Assembly (NCBI GenBank): GCA_030637945.1
Contig: DAOWFN010000218.1
Location: 1 to 6,488, forward strand
Source: Gammaproteobacteria bacterium
Lineage (GTDB): Bacteria; Pseudomonadota; Gammaproteobacteria; SZUA-229
Direction: 5' to 3'
Length of the DNA: 6,488 nucleotides
The notes beneath the pieces were generated by a model that was given only the letters and a program-made list of their open reading frames with translations, searched no databases and was not told the DNA's origin. The position numbers were made by a program, and so were the translations under genes. Of the stretch, positions 5,545 through 6,488 are shown in pieces (position 1 is the first letter of the stretch; the number at the start of each line of letters is the position of its first letter).

Positions 5545-6488
5545 ATGTCATTCGACACATTAACGCAAGCACTCGACAACAATCAGAACAGCTCTCACTT
5601 AATTAGCTATCTACGCAGCAATAACGAAGAGTCTAAGATCAGCTTCACCGACCTGAGAACCCGCGCACTAGGCATATTGTTTAACCTTCAACAGAAGGGC
5701 GTTAAGCCTGGCGACCAATTGATCATCCTCACGGAAAATAATGAATTTTTTCTAGATGCATTTTGGGCAGGCTTGTATGGCGGCATTATTCCTGTACCTG
5801 TTGCAACAGCCAGCAATGATGAACACCGTTTTAAACTGATACGTATTTTTAATAAGCTTGAAGCGCCATATATATACACCGACTCAAAAACACTGGATCT
5901 GATGCAGTCGTTTTGCTCGAACAATAACATGGCAGATATTGCAGACCAGCTACGTTCCAAAAGTATACTCATCGACGAAATAAACGATATCTCACATGCC
6001 GGCAAGCTTCATCCGGTCAAAACAGATGACATTGCATTTATTCAATTTTCTTCCGGATCCACCAGTGAGCCTAAAGGCGTCGTACTTACTCATAAGAATA
6101 TTATGACAAATATCAACGCTATAATTGAGGCCGCAGACTTTACTCAGAAAGATACTTTTTTCAGCTGGATGCCACTGACCCACGATATGGGCATGATAGG
6201 TTTTCACCTCGCACCCATTGTACTCTGTATAAATCATACTATCATGGACACCAGTGTTTTTGTCCGCCGTCCGCTACTATGGCTGACTGCAGCAAGCGAT
6301 AAACAAGCAACTATTTTATGTTCGCCCAATTTTGGTTATAAACACTTTTTAAAAGTATTTGAGTCAAAAGGCATTGAATCGATGGATCTATCGCGTGTAC
6401 GTTTGATCTTTAATGGTGCCGAGCCTATCTCACTCGAATTATGCCAGCATTTTTTAACCGCTATGTCTGCTTATGGGTTAAATGAAAA
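5545..6488 (+). CDS. Fatty-acyl-AMP ligase-like adenylating enzyme, 3' end cut by window
   Basis: The N-terminal 314 residues of an ANL-superfamily enzyme, open at the window edge. It would activate a carboxylic acid with ATP to an acyl-adenylate, normally for transfer to an acyl carrier protein or CoA. Visible motifs are the phosphate-binding A3 loop FSSGSTSEPKG (168-178), WMPLTHDMGMIG (208-219), SPNFGY (260-265) and FNGAEPIS (289-296). The HDMG and NGAEP motifs with PNF resemble fatty-acyl-AMP ligases (FAAL) more than acetyl-CoA synthetases or NRPS domains. The FAAL-specific insertion and the C-terminal lid would lie outside the window, so FAAL versus acyl-CoA ligase is undecided. The A3 loop has Ser (residue 174) where Gly is usual (SGSTG). 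ATG 5545 is the first start in a frame that aligns from the N terminus; the upstream Shine-Dalgarno is weak. It lies 43 bp after the P450 stop with no terminator between, suggesting one operon. Confidence 0.9.
   Translation, partial: MSFDTLTQALDNNQNSSHLISYLRSNNEESKISFTDLRTRALGILFNLQQKGVKPGDQLIILTENNEFFLDAFWAGLYGGIIPVPVATASNDEHRFKLIRIFNKLEAPYIYTDSKTLDLMQSFCSNNNMADIADQLRSKSILIDEINDISHAGKLHPVKTDDIAFIQFSSGSTSEPKGVVLTHKNIMTNINAIIEAADFTQKDTFFSWMPLTHDMGMIGFHLAPIVLCINHTIMDTSVFVRRPLLWLTAASDKQATILCSPNFGYKHFLKVFESKGIESMDLSRVRLIFNGAEPISLELCQHFLTAMSAYGLNE

Noticed and set aside
5688..6237. Two minus-strand frames (5688-6005 and 5992-6237) at the right end
   Set aside because: Both are antisense shadows of the acyl-AMP ligase-like gene, whose plus-strand frame shows clear ANL motifs in order.

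Overview
The window looks like chromosomal DNA of a gammaproteobacterium of moderate to low GC content. It has no rRNA or other strong taxonomic marker. The placement is an inference from the E. coli-type RecQ domain order and from intergenic repeat families of a kind I remember from gammaproteobacterial genomes (GGCGAGTTACTTTTC…AAAAGTAACCAAAAG and the short CATTCCCACG…GGGAACG repeat).

Layout. Bases 1-775 contain no convincing gene. Bases 1-590 are almost entirely nested inverted repeats: two related, differently diverged multi-arm palindromic modules in opposite orientation (1-286 and 388-590). Together they are bracketed by a perfect 11-bp inverted repeat (1-11 and 563-573). A further short hairpin repeat lies at 644-670. 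Then comes recQ (776-2899, +), a full-length RecQ helicase with an additional C-terminal helix-turn-helix-like domain. Between recQ and the next gene is a 200-bp spacer, G-rich on the + strand, with six GGA motifs, several of them in or beside predicted hairpin loops. It ends in a T-rich tract and is a candidate small regulatory RNA of the CsrA-binding type. A DUF374/lysophospholipid-acyltransferase-like membrane protein follows convergently on the minus strand (3100-3858).

After a 335-bp divergent intergenic region, a cytochrome P450 (4194-5501, +) is followed 43 bp later by an acyl-adenylating enzyme of the fatty-acyl-AMP-ligase-like type (5545 to beyond the window end). This last gene is open at the right edge and has no stop codon in the window. 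The P450 and ligase probably form the start of one operon: the ligase would activate a carboxylic or fatty acid, usually for transfer to an acyl carrier protein, and the P450 would oxidise an acyl or related substrate. This looks like the left edge of a lipid or polyketide-type secondary-metabolite locus, but most of that locus lies outside the window. The divergent acyltransferase may belong to the same lipid theme, though this is only positional inference.

The most unusual content is not protein-coding: the paired palindromic modules upstream of recQ and the GGA-rich structured spacer downstream of it.
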